DNA from: Anaeramoeba ignava
Lineage: Eukaryota; Metamonada; Anaeramoebidae
Direction: 5' to 3'
Length of the DNA: 64,000 bases
NCBI GenBank assembly: GCA_028826165.1
Contig: JAPDFW010000114.1
Coordinates: 966,942-1,030,941, forward strand
Shown here one piece after another: positions 23,793 to 34,015 of the stretch; position 1 is the first letter of the stretch; each line of letters opens with the position of its first letter. The position numbers were made by a program, and so were the translations under genes. Under the pieces are notes generated by a model. That model saw only the letters and a program-made list of their open reading frames with translations, did not search any database and was not told the DNA's origin.

Positions 23793-23826
23793 TTTCATTT
23801 TTTCATTTTTCATTTTTCATTTTTCA
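23793..23826 (+). promoter_or_regulatory. Five-fold TTTTTCA motif before the kelch gene
   Basis: TTCATTTTT is repeated five times at 6-7 bp spacing, ending 15 bp before the ATG at 23841. It is the clearest example of the motif on the plus strand. Confidence 0.45.
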
Positions 23827-23840
23827 TAAAATTTTTAAAA

Positions 23841-24911
23841 ATGTTCTTTAATAAACAAGGTTGGCAAAAAATCGAACCAATAAGCACAAAAAACCCACAA
23901 AAAAGAATCAAATCAGCAGGAATTTTAACAGAAAACGATGAATTAATAATATATGGAGGAGTTGAATGGGACACATATCAAGATCTATGGGTATTTGATC
24001 TACGACAAGCAAAATGGGAAGAAAAAGCAACAAAAGGAGAACGACCAGGGAATTTATTAGGACACACATGCACACAATATGGGAACAAAATGATTTTATT
24101 TGGGGGAATGAATGGAAAATGTTCAAACGAATTATACGAACTTGATTTGAAGACATTTGAATGGAAAAAACTAAGGAAATGCCCGTACAAAGGCAGACAC
24201 AGCCAAACAGCATGTCTTGAAGAAGAAACATCAACAATTTGGTTTTTTGGGGGATATTTAGGAAAAAGCGAAAGAAGTAACGAAATGATCACTTATAACA
24301 TAAAGAAAAATAAGTGGCATAAATACCATATGTACGGCGATGTACCGTCGCCAAGAAGCTCGTGCTCGGCTATATTATGGAAGCATTTCATCTATCTTTT
24401 TGCGGGTTATAATGAAAATGTTGGATATTATAATAATCTCTATTCTTTTAATACTCAAAATTTGACTTGGACTGAAATTGTTAAGCCAAATGCTCCTTCT
24501 CCAAGAGATCGATGCTCTTGTTGGGTGGATTATTCTCAGAACAAAATGATGGTGTTTGGAGGAATGACTGATGATGATTGTTTTTCTTCTCTTTATTCCT
24601 TTGATTTGGATTTCCATTTTTGGGAAGATATTACCCCTTATAATCTCATTAACCAACCCAAAAAAGACAAACCCCAATCAGTTTCATCTTCGAGTTTTGA
24701 AACACAGAAGAAGTTTCAATGGGCGCCGCAAAGTGGTGGTCATGTTGTTTGTTCTTCTCTTAGAACTCATTATATTGTTCTTTTTTCTGGTCAAAAAAAA
24801 ACTAAAAATAGTTTTGATTATTCTAATTCTGTTTATGTTTTTCAATCTTTACCTGATATTACTCAAGATTTACTTAATTTTGCTCAAGCACCAATTTTAC
24901 AAGATATTTAG
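23841..24911 (+). CDS. Kelch-repeat beta-propeller protein
   Basis: A single-exon, 356-residue protein made entirely of kelch repeats. About five or six blades are visible, each with a G-G or G-x pair after a hydrophobic strand and a Trp about 20 residues later: IIYGGVEWD...LWVFD, ILFGGMNGK...LYELD, WFFGGYLGK...MITYN, YLFAGYNEN...LYSFN, MVFGGMTDD...LYSFD, and VLFSGQ near the C-terminus. The second strand pattern P-R/G-x-x-x-H/C (PGNLLGHTCT, SPRSSCSA, SPRDRCSC) is regular. No BTB or enzymatic domain is attached, so it is the kelch-only type, usually a protein-interaction module. A specific partner cannot be assigned. It converges with the minus-strand BTB-RasGAP gene, whose stop is about 100 bp downstream. 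Confidence 0.9.
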   Translation: MFFNKQGWQKIEPISTKNPQKRIKSAGILTENDELIIYGGVEWDTYQDLWVFDLRQAKWEEKATKGERPGNLLGHTCTQYGNKMILFGGMNGKCSNELYELDLKTFEWKKLRKCPYKGRHSQTACLEEETSTIWFFGGYLGKSERSNEMITYNIKKNKWHKYHMYGDVPSPRSSCSAILWKHFIYLFAGYNENVGYYNNLYSFNTQNLTWTEIVKPNAPSPRDRCSCWVDYSQNKMMVFGGMTDDDCFSSLYSFDLDFHFWEDITPYNLINQPKKDKPQSVSSSSFETQKKFQWAPQSGGHVVCSSLRTHYIVLFSGQKKTKNSFDYSNSVYVFQSLPDITQDLLNFAQAPILQDI

Positions 24912-25008
24912 AAAGAAAAATAAAAATGAATTAATTTTAATTTAAATTTTGATTTTAATTTTGATTTTGATTTTAATTTAGATTTTGATTTAAATTTTGA
25001 TTTAAATT

Positions 25009-27171
25009 TTAAATATTCTGGAATAAATGAAATGAACGAATCAAAGTGGAACGTAATTCACTTGAATTTGTTTGTTTAAGTTCTTTATTAATAGTATCAA
25101 ACAACTCTTGATGAATGATTTGATTGCAAATAACTTTATGAACATTTTCTAAAGAAACTGTAAAAAATCTTTCACTGATTGGAAAAGTTTCCACTAATAT
25201 ATCAGTATTACGAGTATTTAAATCAAGAACAGCCTTTGGAATTTGGTCTGATATAATCTGGAAATTAAACAAATCAAGCTCGTTTTGCAATCCATCTTGT
25301 AAATCTTGAGATTTTGAATGATGAGAAGAAAAAGAAGCAACAATATTGTTTGCATTTTGAGGATTTGGACCTAAAACAACAACTTCATCTCCCTTTTCAA
25401 GCGCAAATTGTTGTGTCTCAAAACTCGAGGACAAATTTACAGAATAAACAGGTGTTAATAAGATATCCATATAATGAGATATTTTGGGCTGATAAATTTC
25501 AACCAAGTCATTGAAAATATGCATTGGCGATTCATCAGGAAAAGAAGAAAAATTAGCAACAGTTTGAATGATCTTTGACGAGAGAATCAGACCTCGACGA
25601 AGCTTGGAAGAGATTTCATAGTTTCTTTCAGGGAAGAATCTTTCAGGAGCAGAAATTCCAGGGGAAAAAAAACGAAGAAAAATGATTCCTGAGATGAGTA
25701 TATAATTTGCGCCCGAGAATTTCTCTGCTCCCTTGTCCTTTAGAAATATGCAGAGCTTGCGCAATATGATCGGACAATAATATACAGAGCGGAGAATATT
25801 GTCCATCAATGTTGTAACCAGCTTGGAAAGGTTTGCTTTGTTGCGCTCGAAATTTGAATTTGGTGTTAAATTTGTTTCATAAACTTCATAATCAAGAGAT
25901 TCGAATTTCTGCTTGTGCTTTGAAGACTGCTTTTCCGTATTATCTTTTTCATCCTGAGATTCTTGATCGTTATCATTGACTATATTTTCGTCATGATACT
26001 CCAGAAGCTCTTCAATACTGACTCCTTGATTCATCGATAATTTTTGTTCTTGATCAATAATTTCAAAAAGAGGTTGAATTGAACGATGAAGAAACTCCTT
26101 GCCATAAGCACGAAGCGCAGTTGCTATTATTTTTGCTGATACGCTGTTTTCTCTGAACAAAGTTGTCACATCCGTTATTCCAACAAGCTCGAATTCAACG
26201 ACTTTTTCCAGAAAAAATAAAGTTTTCTGTTTAAATTCAAAAATGCTTAATAAATTTTTCCCCAATGTTTCCATTTCCTCAACACGAAAAACTCTTTTGG
26301 TCATGACAAGTACTGAGACCAAGGCGAGTTCTGGTGATAATACTAATTTCAGAAGGGATTCTCTGTCGTCAGAAGAGAGCAGTTCTTTCTGGGAGTTTTT
26401 TAACATAACATTTGTAATTTGAGGAAAATAAGCGTCTTTTTTCACTTCTAATAATTCCTTAATATCCATTTTTTCGAAATTAAGTAAATCTCCAAATATT
26501 GATACTTGTTTCTTAATTGAATCATGATCTGGATGAATATTTGCAATTTCACACTGTGTTTTTCCCCATTCAATCAATCTTTGATAAATATCATATTCAC
26601 TACTTTCTTTTGATTCAAGTAGCAAAATTTTCTTAATGGTTTCCATGCCTAATTTATCCATTGAATTCGGTTTGTGTGAAAATAATTCAGCAGAATTTTC
26701 CTCAATAAAATCCATCGCAATTTTCATAAATTTTTCATGTTGATTAAGTTCTTTATTAGAAATGAGTGACAAACAATTTTCTGTATTGATTCTTTCTGCT
26801 ATTTTTTTAGAACAAATTTTTTCAAGATTTTTCAGTTGATATTTATTCGCAACTCCAACCGCTTGGGTCAAAAACGCAATATCCCTCTGACTAAAATCAG
26901 TATTTTGAGTGTAAATAAAATGAAGAATAAAATAAAAAACTGTGAAATCAACATCTGAAATTTCAATTTCCTCAATTTTTCCAATTGTTTTGCGCCAATT
27001 TCCTTTGTAAAATTGTTGGTACCAAATAGGACTTGATGTTGCTAAAAGAAATTTGTGTGCATAAAGTATTCTTGGCGGTTTTTGTTGGTTGTCAAATATT
27101 TTTTGTTTGATAATGAACTTAATATCTGCAATTTTTGGATTATTTATAAGTAATTCAAAGTTTTTATTCAT
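25009..27171 (-). CDS. BTB-BACK-RasGAP protein
   Basis: A 720-residue single-exon protein starting at the ATG at 27171. Residues about 10-115 are a BTB domain (adIKFIIKQK, LYAHKFLLATSSPIWYQQFY, FYFILHFIYT), and about 120-235 a BACK-like helical domain. From about residue 275 a RasGAP domain follows. The segment LFRENSVSAKIIATALRAYG corresponds to the arginine-finger loop and following helix of RasGAPs (candidate finger is the Arg of L-F-R). FLRFFSPGISAPERF matches the family FLR-x-x-x-P-A signature. RasGAPs stimulate GTP hydrolysis by Ras-type GTPases at membranes. Coupling a GAP to BTB/BACK, normally a dimerisation and Cul3-binding module, is unusual. An acidic low-complexity insert (about residues 395-425) interrupts the GAP region. 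A Ras gene lies 20 kb away in the same window. Confidence 0.87.
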   Translation of the reverse strand: MNKNFELLINNPKIADIKFIIKQKIFDNQQKPPRILYAHKFLLATSSPIWYQQFYKGNWRKTIGKIEEIEISDVDFTVFYFILHFIYTQNTDFSQRDIAFLTQAVGVANKYQLKNLEKICSKKIAERINTENCLSLISNKELNQHEKFMKIAMDFIEENSAELFSHKPNSMDKLGMETIKKILLLESKESSEYDIYQRLIEWGKTQCEIANIHPDHDSIKKQVSIFGDLLNFEKMDIKELLEVKKDAYFPQITNVMLKNSQKELLSSDDRESLLKLVLSPELALVSVLVMTKRVFRVEEMETLGKNLLSIFEFKQKTLFFLEKVVEFELVGITDVTTLFRENSVSAKIIATALRAYGKEFLHRSIQPLFEIIDQEQKLSMNQGVSIEELLEYHDENIVNDNDQESQDEKDNTEKQSSKHKQKFESLDYEVYETNLTPNSNFERNKANLSKLVTTLMDNILRSVYYCPIILRKLCIFLKDKGAEKFSGANYILISGIIFLRFFSPGISAPERFFPERNYEISSKLRRGLILSSKIIQTVANFSSFPDESPMHIFNDLVEIYQPKISHYMDILLTPVYSVNLSSSFETQQFALEKGDEVVVLGPNPQNANNIVASFSSHHSKSQDLQDGLQNELDLFNFQIISDQIPKAVLDLNTRNTDILVETFPISERFFTVSLENVHKVICNQIIHQELFDTINKELKQTNSSELRSTLIRSFHLFQNI

Positions 27172-27260
27172 TTTGAGTAAAATAGAAAAATTTGTGTTGA
27201 AAAAGAAAAAGAAAAAGAAAAAGAAAATTTTTATTTGATCAAGTGAAAAAAATTAAATTG

Positions 27261-27290
27261 AAAAAAATGAAAAATAAAAAATGAAAAATT
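27261..27290 (-). promoter_or_regulatory. TTTTTCATTTTT motif upstream of BTB-RasGAP
   Basis: On the minus strand the words TTTTTCATTTTTTATTTTTCA stand about 90-120 bp before the ATG at 27171, between this gene and the 3' end of the hydrolase gene. Same upstream word as elsewhere. Confidence 0.35.
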
Positions 27291-27347
27291 TTTTTTTGCT
27301 TTTTTTGGATCTTTTGTTTTGGTTATAATTTGATATTATTTTCAAAT

Positions 27348-28578
27348 TCATTTAAACTTTCCTGAAAAAGGATTTGAATCCTCTTTAAATAAAGAAGCAT
27401 CTTTCAAAGGAAGATTATTAAGGAAATTCCACCATTTTTTGATTGATAAAGGGTCTGAATTCCAAACGATAATAATAGATTTGTTTTGATTTTGATTTTG
27501 ATTTTTTTTCTTAAACGCTTTTCCAAACACAAAAAAACTATGATTTCCAGGTCCATAAATAAAAGAATCCAACCAAACCTTCTTCAAATTAGTTTTATTC
27601 ACAATTCCATTAAATTTTGCTTTTGTAATTGCTTTTAAATTTCTAACAGCATGATATTTTGCCATTCTTTCATCATTTTGAGCATGAACAATAAGAATTC
27701 TACCAGAAATAGTTGGGATAACATCCTGAACATTATAAGGGATAATACAAAGTAGCAAATAAATAAGCAATAAAACCGAAGAAAAAGCCCAAAATTGAAC
27801 CAAAAAAAGAACCGATCCAAAAAACAAGTAAAGATTTAACAGTGTCATAAGCGAGCCAAGCAACTTTCGAGTATCCGCGGTCAATTATTAAGTGGGTCCC
27901 AGGGATTTTTTGTGCCACTACAGATGCCACTCCAACTCCAAGACTAATTCCATGAACAACTACTTCTTTGGGGGATATTTTTTCTTTTTTTATTAAAAAT
28001 TCGCATGCACTTATTCCATCAAGACATGTTCCTTCATAGGAAGGAAACCCTGTGCTTTTTCCATATCCTCGGTAATTAAATTCAATCACTGAGATTCCCT
28101 GTGATATGTATGTCAAGGCGCGTATGGGACATGCATTGATCAATCCATTTTGACCGTGGCATAAACATGCAGCTTTGACTTGTTTTTCATCGGTTTTTCT
28201 TTCTATTTTCCCAATTCGGAAAAATTCAATCAGATCTTTTGCTTCACTATCAAACATTGTCATAGCTTGTTGATAATCTTTTAGTTGTTCTGTTATCTCA
28301 TGGATCCATTTATTTGCGAATTCTTGATCGTAAAATTTTTTTGTACATTTTCTCCAATCAAAATAAGTTGCTTCAAGTTTCATTTTATCTTTTGTTATTA
28401 ATTCTATTTTTTCTCCTCCTAAATCTTCTGAGAATTTTTCTATTACTTTGATTGTTTGTAGGATATCCTTGTTTTTTAGTGTTAATCCTGGATAAAGCAT
28501 CTTAATAACTAATTTTCGGAAAATTCTTTTTATTATTTTTTCTGTTATTCCAATTTTTCTTTCCAAATTAACTTTCAT
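27348..28578 (-). CDS. Alpha/beta-hydrolase (serine hydrolase) with one intron
   Basis: Exon 1 is 28578-27841 and exon 2 is 27725-27348, joined in phase 0 across a 115-nt GT-AG intron (a donor at 27825 would also keep frame). The predicted protein has 371 residues. The hydrolase fold is clear: HGQNG oxyanion segment, FNYRGYGKSTG, nucleophile elbow HGISLG (GxSxG Ser), the acid in IVHAQND, and the catalytic His in GPGNHSF. Substrates of this fold range from lipids to esters, and I cannot choose one. A basic, hydrophobic N-terminal 40 residues may bind membranes. Read without splicing, the locus looks like two overlapping frames, the first running into a hydrophobic pseudo-tail; the intron removes this. 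A short NQ run (about residue 305) interrupts the C-terminal lobe. Confidence 0.78.
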
Positions 28579-28689
28579 TTTTTAATTTAAAAAAAATTTA
28601 AAGCAAGAAAAAAATGATTTTCCAAAAACTTCAATCAATTAAAATTAAAAAAAATAAAATAAAAAATTAAATAAAAAATTTAATAAAAA

Positions 28690-30660
28690 AAAGTGGAATA
28701 AAATTTGAAATTAAATTATATTTAATAATTAAAATAATAATTAATTTATTATTTATAAATATTTTATTTCTAAATTATATTTTGAATTAAAATAATTAAA
28801 TATATTAAATTAAAATAATTAAAAATTAAATTTAATTATTTAATAAAAAAAAGTGGAATAAAATTTGAAATTAAATTATATTTAATAATTAAAATAATAA
28901 TTAATTTATTATTTATAAATATTTTATTTCTAAATTATATTTTAAATTTAAAAAAATAATTAAATATAATAAATTAAAATAATTAAAAATAAAAATAAAT
29001 TATTTTAATATAAAAAGTGGAATAAAATTTGAAATTAAATTATATTTAATAATTAAAATAATAATTAATTTATTATTTATAAATATTTTATTTCTAAATT
29101 ATATTTTGAATTAAAATAATTAAATATAATAAATTAAAATAATTAAAAATAAAAATAAATTATTTAATAAAAAGTGGAATAAAATTTGGAATTAAATTAT
29201 ATTTTAATAATTAAAATAATAATAATTAATTTATTTATATAAATATTTTATTTCTAAATTATATTTTAAATTAAAATAATTAAATATATTAAATTAAAAT
29301 TATTATTAAAAATTAAAAATAAATTATTTAATAAAAAAAAGTGGAATAAAATTTGAAATAAAATTATATTTAATAATTAATTAATAATTAATTAATAATT
29401 ATTATAAATATTTTATTTCTAAATTATATTTTAAATTAAAATAATTAAATATAATAAATTAAAATAATTAAAAAATAAAAAAATTAAATAAAAAAAAAGT
29501 GGAATAAAATTTGAAATTAAATTATATTTAATAATTAAAATAATAATTAATTAATTATTTATAAATATTTTTATTTCTAAATTATATTTAAATTAAAATA
29601 ATTAAATATAATAAATTAAAATAATTAAAAATAAAATAAAAATTTAATAAAAAGTGGAATAAAATTTTGAATTAAAAATTATATTTAATAATTAATTATT
29701 TTAAATTAAATTAATTTATTATTTAAATTAAAAATATTTTATTTCAAAAAAATTATATTTTTAAAATTAAAATAATTAAATATAAATAAAATTAAAAATA
29801 ATTAAATTAAAATAATTAAATAAAATATTTAATGGAAAAAAGTGGAATAAAATTTGAAATAAAATTATATTTAATAATTAATTAATAATTAATTTATTAT
29901 TTATAAATATTTTATTTTAAAATTATATTTTAAATTAAAATAATTAAATATATTAAATTAAAATAATTAAAAATAAAATAAATTATTTAATAAAAAGTGG
30001 AATAAAATTTTGAATTAAATTATATTTAATAATTAAATAATAAATTAATTTATTATTTATAAATATTTTATTTCTAAATTATATTTTAAATTAAAATAAT
30101 TAAATATATTAAATTAAAATAATTAAAAAATCAAATTTAATTATTTAATAAAAAAAAGTGGAATAAAATTTGAAATTAAATTATATTTAATAATTAATTA
30201 ATAATTAATTTATTATTTATAAATATTTTATTTCTAAATTATATTTTTTTAAATTAAAATAATTAAATATATTAAATTAATAAAAAAATAATTAAAAATC
30301 AAATTTAATTATTTAATAAAAAGTGGAATAAAATTTGAAATTAAATTATATTTAATAATTAAAATAATAATTAATTTATTATTTATAAATATTTTATTTC
30401 TAAATTATATTTTAAATTAAAATAATTAAATATAATAAATTAAAATAATTAAAAAATTAAATAAATTATTTAATAAAAAAAAGTGGAATAAAATTTGAAA
30501 TAAAATTATATTTAATAATTAATTAATAATTAATTTATTATTTATAAATATTTTATTTTAAAATTATATTTTAAATTAAAATAATTAAATATAATAAATT
30601 AAAATAATTAAAAAATAAAATTAATTATTTAATAAAAAAAAGTGGAATAAAATTTTGAAT
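28690..30660. repeat. A/T satellite array, unit about 162 bp, 13 copies
   Basis: Each unit begins AAAAAGTGGAATAAAATTT and continues with TTATATTTAATAATTAA, TTATTTATAAATATTTTATTTC and AATTAAATATA. The AGTGGAAT anchor is seen near 28692, 28852, 29016, 29173, 29341, 29499, 29653, 29841, 29997, 30158, 30322, 30482 and 30641, a mean spacing of about 162 bp. Nothing coding is inside. It separates the hydrolase 5' end from the PAS gene 3' end. Confidence 0.9.
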
Positions 30661-30837
30661 TAAAATAATAAATTAAAAGAAAGTTATTTTGTTTTGGAAA
30701 TTGTTCATTGAAATTCAAACTTTTCAAATTAAAAAAGAAAAAGAAAACATTAAAAAAAGAAAAAGAAAAAAGAAAAAGAATAAATCTGTTCATTAAAAAA
30801 AAATTTTGCAAAACAGAACAAAAATAAGAATTGATCC

Positions 30838-32089
30838 TTAAATAACTTGAATTGGACTATTTTGCATAAATTGATTTGCTTTTTCAATAATTGTTTTTGG
30901 AACTTTTAATTGAGGATTTTTTTTGATTTTTTCCAATTGCCGGATTAAATTTGACATTTCTTCATTTTCTGTGATAATTTGTTGACATTCTTTTTGGATA
31001 ATTTCTTGATGATGAATTTTTTTAGCAATAATTTTTTCAATTGCTCTAGTTTTCAAACGATATTCATTACGAATATTAGAAATTCTTTCTGAAAGAAGAA
31101 AAAGAAGTTCGTTTTTATCTTTAAGAAAAGAAGTAAAAAATTGATTTAAAGAATTAAGTTGTTCCGTTATTTCAAATTCTTCATGAATATTTTGCATTTC
31201 TTGAATTGACAGTTTAATTTCCAAAATCAAGTCAGAAATGTCAATGCCATCGATCAAGTCAGGATCATAATCAGTGCTTCTAAATAAGCTTTCAAAGCCA
31301 GCATCTGTACATGAAATGTCACTTAGTGAGTCATTGACAATCAATCTTTCGACAGTTGGCGTTGTTATTTCTGTCAAAATTTGTTGATCATGTTTTGATC
31401 TTTTTCTTGTTGTTGTTTTTTTTTTTTCAAACTTGCAAAAACATAAATGTTGTTTTTGTATCACAATTCGTTCAAAAATGACAGAACTTGCAAAATTTTC
31501 TCCATAATGAGATTCTAAAACAAGATCAAATTCAGATTTTTCCAAACTAGAAAATTATAGTTATTTTTTTTTTAAAAGAAAAAAGAAAAAAGAAAAAAAA
31601 GATAAAATGAATAAATAATTTTGATCAAAAAGTGAAAAAAAAACAATAACAAAATAAAAACAATAACAAAATAACAATATAACAAAATAACAAAAAATGT
31701 GGAAAAAAAAATATGGAAAAAAAAATTTAAATTGTATGATCACAAAGATAATTAAAGTAAAAATAATAAAAAGGGGAAAATTTTTTTGTAAATGTTTTAA
31801 TTGTTTTTTTTTTTTTAAATAATTACAGAAAACATTGAGACAACTTCTGAGAAATGATTTCTCTTGTTTCATGAAAAGTTGGCGGTTGAAAAATTGGACA
31901 AAATCGATGAAAACATTTTCTTCTAAAATTTGACTTTGAAATTCCTCCTAAAAAATGAACAAAAAGATCATTACAATCAATAATCTTTGATTTAAAATCT
32001 AAAATTGCAATTGCTTGATTGTAAGTGTCTTCATGTCTTTCAATAAAAAGTTCAACTTGTTGTTTAAATTGATTTGATTTATTGCCCAT
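30838..32089 (-). CDS. PAS-like domain / coiled-coil protein
   Basis: Exon 1 (32089-31827) and exon 2 (31546-30838) join in phase 2 and give about 323 residues. Residues about 15-120 read like a PAS domain: an N-terminal amphipathic helix, then QAIAILDFKSKIIDCNDLFVHFLG and a later strand pair across the splice site (FASSVIFERIVIQKQHLCFC). A linker with a basic patch and acidic Ser/Asp segments follows. The C-terminal third is a long helical coil (ISDLILEIKLSIQEMQNIH to RQLEKIKK). No output domain such as a kinase or cyclase is present. PAS domains bind ligands or mediate interactions; the trigger is not readable. The 280-nt intron is T-rich on the coding strand. The PAS call rests on fold-like pattern and is moderate. 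Confidence 0.6.
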
Positions 32090-33016
32090 TGTTATTGTTA
32101 TTGTTATCTAAAATAAAATTGTTTTTTTTTTTTGGAATTTATATATAAAATAAAAAAACAAAAAAGGAAAAATAATTATTTTTTGTTTGTTTGATTTTAA
32201 AAAAAGATAAAAAAAAAAATGAAGAAGAAGAAAAGTGATTTTAAAAAAAAAATAAATTTTTGTTTTTATTTAAAAAATTTTTTAATAAAAATGAACAACG
32301 TATAATAAAAAAAATGAATCAGAATATTTTGTGGATTTTCTGTCTACTTTCAATTTTTATGCGAATTTCTTTTTGATTTTATTTCAAATTTTTTTATTTA
32401 AAATGATTTGTAATTATTTTTTTTTTTTCGAATTTTGATTTGATTTTAATAATTTGAAATCTTCTCTTTTATTTTTTAATTTTGATTTTGTTTTATTATT
32501 TTTATTTTAATTTTAATTTTTTTTCTTTGTGATCGATTTTTTCTTAAATTAAGAATGGTTAAAAGAATTCAATAAAAAAGATCAAACTAATAAAATAAAT
32601 AATTTTCCTTTTTTTTTAAATTAATTTTGAATTAATTTGAATTACGATCGGAAAAAAAATAAAAATAAAAACAAATTTTAATTTAAAAACACTTGACATT
32701 TTATTAATTTCTCAACTCAAATTGTTATTTTTTTTTGGAAAGTTAAATTTTAAATAAGTTATTCTTAAAAAATTTTGCTTTATTTTGATTTTACTTCTTA
32801 AATATTAATTTTAAGAAAGATAATTTTTTCTTTTCTTTTCTTTTCTTCTTTTCTTTTCTTCTTTTCTTTAATTTAAAATTGAAAGATCAATTTTATTTCA
32901 AATTTTTTTTTAATTAAGAAAAAAAATTTTTTTTTAAAATAAATTTAATTGACACAATTCTTTTAATAAACTTAATTATTCTGATCTTGAAATTTGTTTT
33001 TTATTAAATCCAAGTA
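32090..33016. other. Non-coding A/T-rich interval
   Basis: No gene is supported. The first ~70 bp are probably the 5' flank of the minus-strand PAS gene (a TTGTTATTGTTATTG run). A 20-codon ATG frame at 32314 is hydrophobic but too short and isolated to call. The rest is mixed A/T sequence with TTTTC runs near 32826-32870. Confidence 0.5.
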
Positions 33017-33900
33017 AGATTTGATGAGTAATCACTTATTAATTTAATTATAATTTATTTTAAAAATTTTTCAAAAAGGAAATTAAAATAAAAAATTTTT
33101 TTTCTTTTTAATTTCGAATTAAAATTTTAATAATTAAAATTAAGGAATTTAAATTAAAATAAAATTTAGAATTGAATTAATATTTATTATTATGGATTAT
33201 TTATTTTTTATTTTAATTGATCAAAATTATTTCGAAATTAAAAGGTGAAAAAATTTTTTTGTTTTATTTTTTAATTTTAAATAAAAAATATGAGATCAGT
33301 TAAAATTAAATTAAATTAAATAGAAAAAAATAAGAATAATAAATGGATTGTTTTATATTAAAAAACTTATAAAGATTTGATGAGTAATCACTTATTAATT
33401 TAATTTAAATTTATTTTAAAAATTTTTCAAAAAGAAAATTAAAATAAAAAATTTCTTTTTATTTTTAATTTTGAATTAAAATTTTAATAATTAAAATAAA
33501 GGAATTTAAATTGAAATAAAATTTAGAATTGAATTAATATTTATTATTATGGATTATTTATTTTTTATTTTAATTGATCAAAATTATTTCGAAATTAAAA
33601 GGTGAAAAAAAAATTTTTTGATTTTATTTTTTAATTTTAAATAAAAAATATGAGATCAGTTAAAATTAAATTAAATTAAATAGAAAAAAATAAGAATAAT
33701 AAATGGATTGTTTTATATTAAAAAACTTATAAAGATTTGATGAGTAATCACTTATTAATTTAATTTAAATTTATTTTAAAAATTTTTCAAAAAGAAAATT
33801 AAAATAAAAAATTTTTTTTTACTTTTTAATTTTGAATTAAAATTTTAATAATTTAAATTAAGGAATTTAAATTAAAATAAAATTTAGAATTGAAATAAAA
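33017..33900. repeat. Tandem repeat, unit about 358 bp, 2.5 copies
   Basis: Copies begin AAGATTTGATGAGTAATCAC at 33017, 33372 and 33732. Each carries the order TTATTAATTT, TTTTTCAAAAAG, GAATTGAATTAATATTTATT, ATTGATCAAAATTATTTCG, GAGATCAGTTAAAATTAAA and AATGGATTGTTTTATATTA; the third copy stops after about 165 bp. Copies are very similar, so the duplication is recent. No coding potential was found. Confidence 0.88.
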
Positions 33901-34015
33901 TTTAATATTGTTATTAAAATTGAAATAATATTTATTTTCTGAAGAAATTTTTCTCTTAAAAATTGTTTATGAAATTAAAAAAAAAAGAAGAAAAGAAAAA
34001 AAGTAAAGAAAAAAA

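Noticed and set aside
23908-24677. Three antisense frames of 100-109 codons inside the kelch gene
   Set aside because: They oppose a clean kelch-repeat protein, have no domain of their own and no upstream motif.
27733-27884. Apparent frameshift in the alpha/beta-hydrolase gene
   Set aside because: A GT-AG intron of about 115 nt (27840-27726) joins the two halves in phase and removes a hydrophobic pseudo-tail.
32314-32376. Short ATG frame with a signal-peptide-like hydrophobic stretch
   Set aside because: Only 20 codons, isolated, no splice partner found.
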